Shown one piece after another: positions 60,972-64,000 of a stretch of 64,000 nt of DNA; positions within the stretch are counted from its first letter, which is position 1; the number at the start of each line of letters is the position of its first letter. Source of the stretch: Paenibacillus polymyxa (GTDB lineage: Bacteria; Bacillota; Bacilli; Paenibacillales; Paenibacillaceae). The translations under genes and the position numbers were made by a program. The notes under the pieces were generated by a model that saw only the letters and a list, made by a program, of their open reading frames with translations, was not told the DNA's origin and ran no database searches. The stretch spans positions 1 to 64,000 of the forward strand of contig NZ_JAGGNR010000014.1 in NCBI RefSeq assembly GCF_018614975.1, given 5' to 3'.

Positions 60972-61390
60972 TTGAAAAGGATCAAATCTGTGCTTTATCG
61001 GTGCCGGGTTTCATGCATCCACGAATATTTACCCTTCTGTTATCGAAGCCGGAGCGCAGATCCAGGCCATCGCCACACGAAGTATGGAACGCTCTGAAGC
61101 AGCTCTGCTGCGATTTGGCAGCAACGGAAAAGCTTACTCCCCTTCATATGGTCGATCTGATGCGTTACTTATTCGGAGAAGCAATACGAGTTACAGGCAC
61201 AACCGTGAAGGATGGGAAACATGGATCTCCCATGTCCGGAGCTTATCGCGATCTTTATCTACGCGGGTTTGTTGGTGAAATGGTGCACTTCATCGCGTGT
61301 TGCCAGAATCAGACGGTCCCTCATTCCAGCGCCAAGGATAATATTGCAACGATGGTTCTATATGACTCCATTCTATCGTCACTGAAGTAG
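60972..61390 (+). pseudogene. Decayed Gfo/Idh/MocA family oxidoreductase
   Basis: A good ribosome site (AAGGAGAG) precedes TTG 60972, whose frame gives MKRIKSVLYRC... and stops at 61097. A second frame (about 61029-61278) encodes YPSVIEAGAQIQAIATRSME, an NAD-binding-domain stretch. A third frame to 61390 encodes PLHMVDLMRYLFGEAIRVTG and then LRGFVGEMVHFIACCQNQTV, the C-terminal Gfo/Idh hallmarks. Total coding length is about 135 codons against 320-350 for the family. So there are at least two frameshifts and a large internal deletion. Confidence 0.75.
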
Positions 61391-61428
61391 CGCATATACG
61401 CTCATCATCATATTTTATACATCCAGAG

Positions 61429-61455
61429 AAGAGCCTGAAACCGGGGCTTTTTTTT
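61429..61455 (+). terminator. Terminator after the pseudogene
   Basis: AAGAGCC pairs with GGGGCTT around TGAAACC, followed by TTTTTTTT. It may be the original terminator of the decayed gene. Confidence 0.65.
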
Positions 61456-61611
61456 ATCTTATAGACATCATCGCATCTGCCTTCGCTAGAGTTAGGGTTT
61501 ATAATCTGCCTAATAAGTGATATGCTCTTTCATGAACTATACGTACTTTATGTAATGTAACCACCCAAATAGATACCATAGAAAATCACCGTAAAGTGGA
61601 GGTGTACTATA

Positions 61612-61974
61612 ATGAATAAGGACGCAACCAAGCTATGTCCCGCGCCATACGGCTGTTCCGTGGAAGTTACCCTCAGTGTGATCGGAGGCAAATGGAAAGG
61701 TGCCATTTTGTATCATTTATTCTCAGGTCCTTTGAGATTTAACGAGATTCGAAAATTGTTTCCTGACATCACCCAGCGTATGCTCACCCTGCAACTTCGA
61801 GAGTTGGAAAGCAGCGGAATTGTGCATCGTGAAATATACCCCCAGATCCCACCTAAAGTGGAGTATTCCCTCACACCTTTTGGTGAAACGTTACGGCCGA
61901 TCATCTTCAGCATGCGAGATTGGGGAGAAACGTATACGAATGAGGTTCTGGCCAGATCCTCACAAGAGGTATAA
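61612..61974 (+). CDS. HxlR family transcriptional regulator
   Basis: 120 residues, winged HTH of the HxlR/DUF24 family: [20 protein letters not shown], then [24 protein letters not shown]. Members often sense aldehydes, quinones or disulfides through an N-terminal Cys; here Cys9 and Cys15 are candidates. GGAGGTG precedes the ATG. It stands alone; the regulated gene is not evident, though the decayed oxidoreductase gene lies upstream. Confidence 0.9.
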   Translation: MNKDATKLCPAPYGCSVEVTLSVIGGKWKGAILYHLFSGPLRFNEIRKLFPDITQRMLTLQLRELESSGIVHREIYPQIPPKVEYSLTPFGETLRPIIFSMRDWGETYTNEVLARSSQEV

Positions 61975-61980
61975 AACACA

Positions 61981-62018
61981 AAAGAAGCTGTCCCTGGTTC
62001 TTAGGGAACAGCTTCTTT
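61981..62018. terminator. Bidirectional terminator between HxlR and the GGDEF gene
   Basis: AAAGAAGCTGTCCC pairs with GGGAACAGCTTCTTT (one mismatch) around a 9-nt loop. Confidence 0.85.
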
Positions 62019-62024
62019 ACTTAC

Positions 62025-63641
62025 TTATTTAATAACCGTCTGGATCGTAACCGTACGGTTACGCCCGTCTTCCTTCGCTTGATACAATGCATTATCGGCC
62101 AAGTGAAACAGTTCTGTGGATGTTGTGGAGTGCTTCGGATATTCAGCAATCCCAGCCGAGATGGTGACGGAACGATCTATAGGCAATATGCTTTCTTCGA
62201 CTGTTATTCGAATACGTTCAGCAAGCTCAAAAGCCACGATAGACTCGGAATTTCTTAACAAGACTACAAATTCCTCTCCACCAAACCGGGCGCAGACATC
62301 TTCTGGTCGAACAGACAATTGAATGATATTGGCAATGTGTTTCAATACTTCATCCCCAGCATGATGCCCGAATGTGTCATTAATGGACTTGAAGCGGTCA
62401 ATATCCAGCACAATAATAGAAAATGGCGCTTCATCCTGAATCCATGCCTGGATGACTTCTTCGAAGGTTCTGCGATTGTTCATACCTGTTAAAACATCGG
62501 TCCTGGCATCAGAGACAAGCTGGTTTGTCTGTTTCCTAAAGTTCACCAATGCTCCAACAACTGCTCTTGTTAGAAGGTCTGCCTCTCTATTCCAGTGAGG
62601 TTTCATCACCGGTAGATCCACTTGTCCCTTATCGACCTGATTCACCAAGTCAGCCAGCATAACAAAAGGACTGGCCAGCTTGCGGGCAACCCGAACCACA
62701 ATAAGGGTCAGGATCAGGAAAGGCACTGAAGTGTACAGCAACAACATACGGATATGATGATTCAACTGGTCGTTCACCGTTTGGGTTGGAGACACGATGA
62801 CGACGCCCCAATCTGTTGATGGAACTTTGTAATAACCTGCAAGTGAATCCACACCTGCCAGGTTTTTGTATCGTTCTTTACCGTTCTCGTTTACTAGCAG
62901 CTTTTGCACCACTTCATTTTCACTGATATTTTCACCAATTCGGTTGGTATTTGGGTGAAATAACAAAGTACCCTTCTTATCCACAATAAAAAAGTAGGAA
63001 CCATTACTTGTCTTGAGCTGACTGCCAAAAGACAGACTCAATATATTATTTTCCTGCAAAAAGATATTTCCACCGATTGTTCCTTGATACTCCCCTGCCG
63101 AATCAAAGATCGGTTCACTGACAAATACAATTCTGCGTTTGGTCCTGGATGTCTGGTACGCTTCGGAGATATACGAAGCCCTCAATTTAACTGCTTCTTT
63201 TGCTGCATTGGAACTAACACGGTGACCTACGCTAGCCTGTGAGTAAGGTGAGGTAGACCTGACTACTCCCGCTTTATCTACCAAAGCAACAGAATTGAAA
63301 AAATTACTGCTGCTTCGAACCAAATCCAATGTGGAATTCAATTCATTTGTATTGGAGTGATCCATATCCGGGAAATATGTGGCTGCATATTTCAAGCTCT
63401 CCTGCATGGAATAAAAAAGCGAATCCAGAGTTTGGCTCATTTGCACAGCGCTTGCATAGTTTAGCGACAGAGTGTTATCAATGAGTGACTGTTTCTGAGA
63501 TGTATAAGATGAGATGACCATGATGGTCAATGTCATTATAACTGAAATAGTGACCAACCCGCCGAGTAGAGCCGTAAGGCTGATCTTCTTGATGTTTTTT
63601 ATTTTTCTTCGTAATCTAGATCTCTTGATCTGTGCAATCAT
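62025..63641 (-). CDS. Diguanylate cyclase with extracellular dCache domain
   Basis: 538 residues. Helix 1 at about 21-44, an extracellular dCache sensor (about 45-300), helix 2 at about 302-322, a HAMP-like linker and a GGDEF domain. The active site is RFGGEEF (GGEEF near 454-458), and the inhibitory RxxD site RPED lies five residues before it, so product feedback is expected. It makes cyclic di-GMP in response to a small ligand. No EAL domain. A structured riboswitch was not seen. Confidence 0.93.
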   Translation of the reverse strand: MIAQIKRSRLRRKIKNIKKISLTALLGGLVTISVIMTLTIMVISSYTSQKQSLIDNTLSLNYASAVQMSQTLDSLFYSMQESLKYAATYFPDMDHSNTNELNSTLDLVRSSSNFFNSVALVDKAGVVRSTSPYSQASVGHRVSSNAAKEAVKLRASYISEAYQTSRTKRRIVFVSEPIFDSAGEYQGTIGGNIFLQENNILSLSFGSQLKTSNGSYFFIVDKKGTLLFHPNTNRIGENISENEVVQKLLVNENGKERYKNLAGVDSLAGYYKVPSTDWGVVIVSPTQTVNDQLNHHIRMLLLYTSVPFLILTLIVVRVARKLASPFVMLADLVNQVDKGQVDLPVMKPHWNREADLLTRAVVGALVNFRKQTNQLVSDARTDVLTGMNNRRTFEEVIQAWIQDEAPFSIIVLDIDRFKSINDTFGHHAGDEVLKHIANIIQLSVRPEDVCARFGGEEFVVLLRNSESIVAFELAERIRITVEESILPIDRSVTISAGIAEYPKHSTTSTELFHLADNALYQAKEDGRNRTVTIQTVIK

Positions 63642-63806
63642 CGTTTACTTCCCCCGGATTTTCATGAAAAAGGCATATTCCTTCTATCTTATACGAAAGT
63701 TGTTAAGATCAAATAAAGAGGTTGAGAAATCTTAACAATTACATCGTAAGATTGACGATTTAATGACATTTTACTTTCCCTGGAAGAATCACTGTTCAGG
63801 ATCGCC

Positions 63807-64000
63807 CTAATCGACAATGATATATCCTTCTTCTGGCTCTTGTTCAACAAACCCTGCCATCTGACGAACCTGAAATCCGATCGGGTGATGACTACCCATT
63901 AAAATGCGATTTTGAACTTCATCCGCTGTTTCTGTAGGTAATGCGAATGCACGTGTATAAGCAAACTGTGCCTGAAGTGTCGTATAGATCGCATTGACAA
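63807..64000 (-). CDS. C-terminal part of an unrecognised protein (cut by window edge)
   Basis: Minus-strand frame open from the right edge to TAG at 63807-63809, giving 64 residues ending PEEGYIIVD. It contains AYTRAFALPTETADEVQNRI and GSHHPIGFQVRQMAGF. Codon use looks coding. I do not recognise the family. About 165 bp separate it from the diguanylate cyclase start. Confidence 0.65.
   Translation of the reverse strand, partial: VNAIYTTLQAQFAYTRAFALPTETADEVQNRILMGSHHPIGFQVRQMAGFVEQEPEEGYIIVD

Noticed and set aside
62025..64000. Cyclic di-GMP riboswitch near the GGDEF gene
   Set aside because: No GEMM-I or GEMM-II core or matching stems in the leader region 63642-63806.

Overview
The window looks like a chromosomal segment of a Paenibacillus-type Bacillales bacterium. 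This is an inference from gene content. The hemE-hemH-hemY order is the Gram-positive coproporphyrin-dependent haem arrangement. Many products are Bacillales families (YugP, GltC-like, CshA, YitT, YtpB, YpsC, YuzB, YutE, YqgT-like, EgsA). Ribosome binding sites are strong AGGAGG types, and TTG or GTG starts are frequent. I see no operon of known virulence function, no CRISPR array and no complete prophage.

Layout. 1-0.3 kb: the 5' part of an IS200/IS605 tnpA runs off the left edge. 0.3-5.6 kb: a JAMM peptidase, then a minus-strand amtB - DUF294 nucleotidyltransferase - DEDDh exonuclease operon with a GlnR/TnrA-type box just upstream of amtB, then MerR and YugP. 5.6-12.9 kb: GltC-like LysR, rhomboid protease, tpx, DUF1499, a free-standing RNA that fits 6S RNA, DUF624, cshA, yitT and a small conserved-looking gene. 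13-21 kb: a DUF4015 glycoside hydrolase-like secreted protein, MATE, pfkA, ytpB, an ANKH/MOP-like transporter with an MFS partner, and a cold-shock gene. 21-33.7 kb: pepF with two good starts, LapA, M42 peptidase, a coiled-coil protein, an ABC-F protein, TetR/DUF92, then FAH, GDPD and CapA. 33.9-37.3 kb: haem operon. 37.5-43.2 kb: MFS, P450, secreted asparaginase and an AT-rich islet (secreted protein plus a 54-residue membrane microprotein). 43.2-55 kb: O-methyltransferase, ypsC with a structured leader, LTA-synthase-like protein, cytidine deaminase-like protein, FrnE-like protein, a nested-palindrome repeat, aldo/keto reductase, YuzB/HesB-like pair, LysM-M14 peptidase and murI. 55-64 kb: YtxH, DUF4261, YutE (HepT-like), a 36-residue microprotein, Dabb, an orphan holin, a duplicated-HTH regulator, egsA, tRNA-Leu(CAG), a decayed Gfo/Idh/MocA pseudogene, HxlR, a dCache-GGDEF protein and a partial gene at the right edge.

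Most transcription units are short (1-4 genes) and bounded by clear intrinsic terminators, many of them bidirectional between convergent genes. Functional threads are nitrogen acquisition (amtB, GlnR box, GltC-like regulator, asparaginase), haem supply (hemEHY) next to a haem-using P450, envelope biology (LTA-synthase-like, CapA, murI, LysM peptidase, EgsA, YtpB) and RNA metabolism (CshA, YpsC, 6S RNA, ABC-F). The least explained items are the AT-rich secreted-protein/microprotein pair, the ypsC leader, the palindromic repeat near 49 kb, the dyads in front of yitT and the tandem-HTH regulator.
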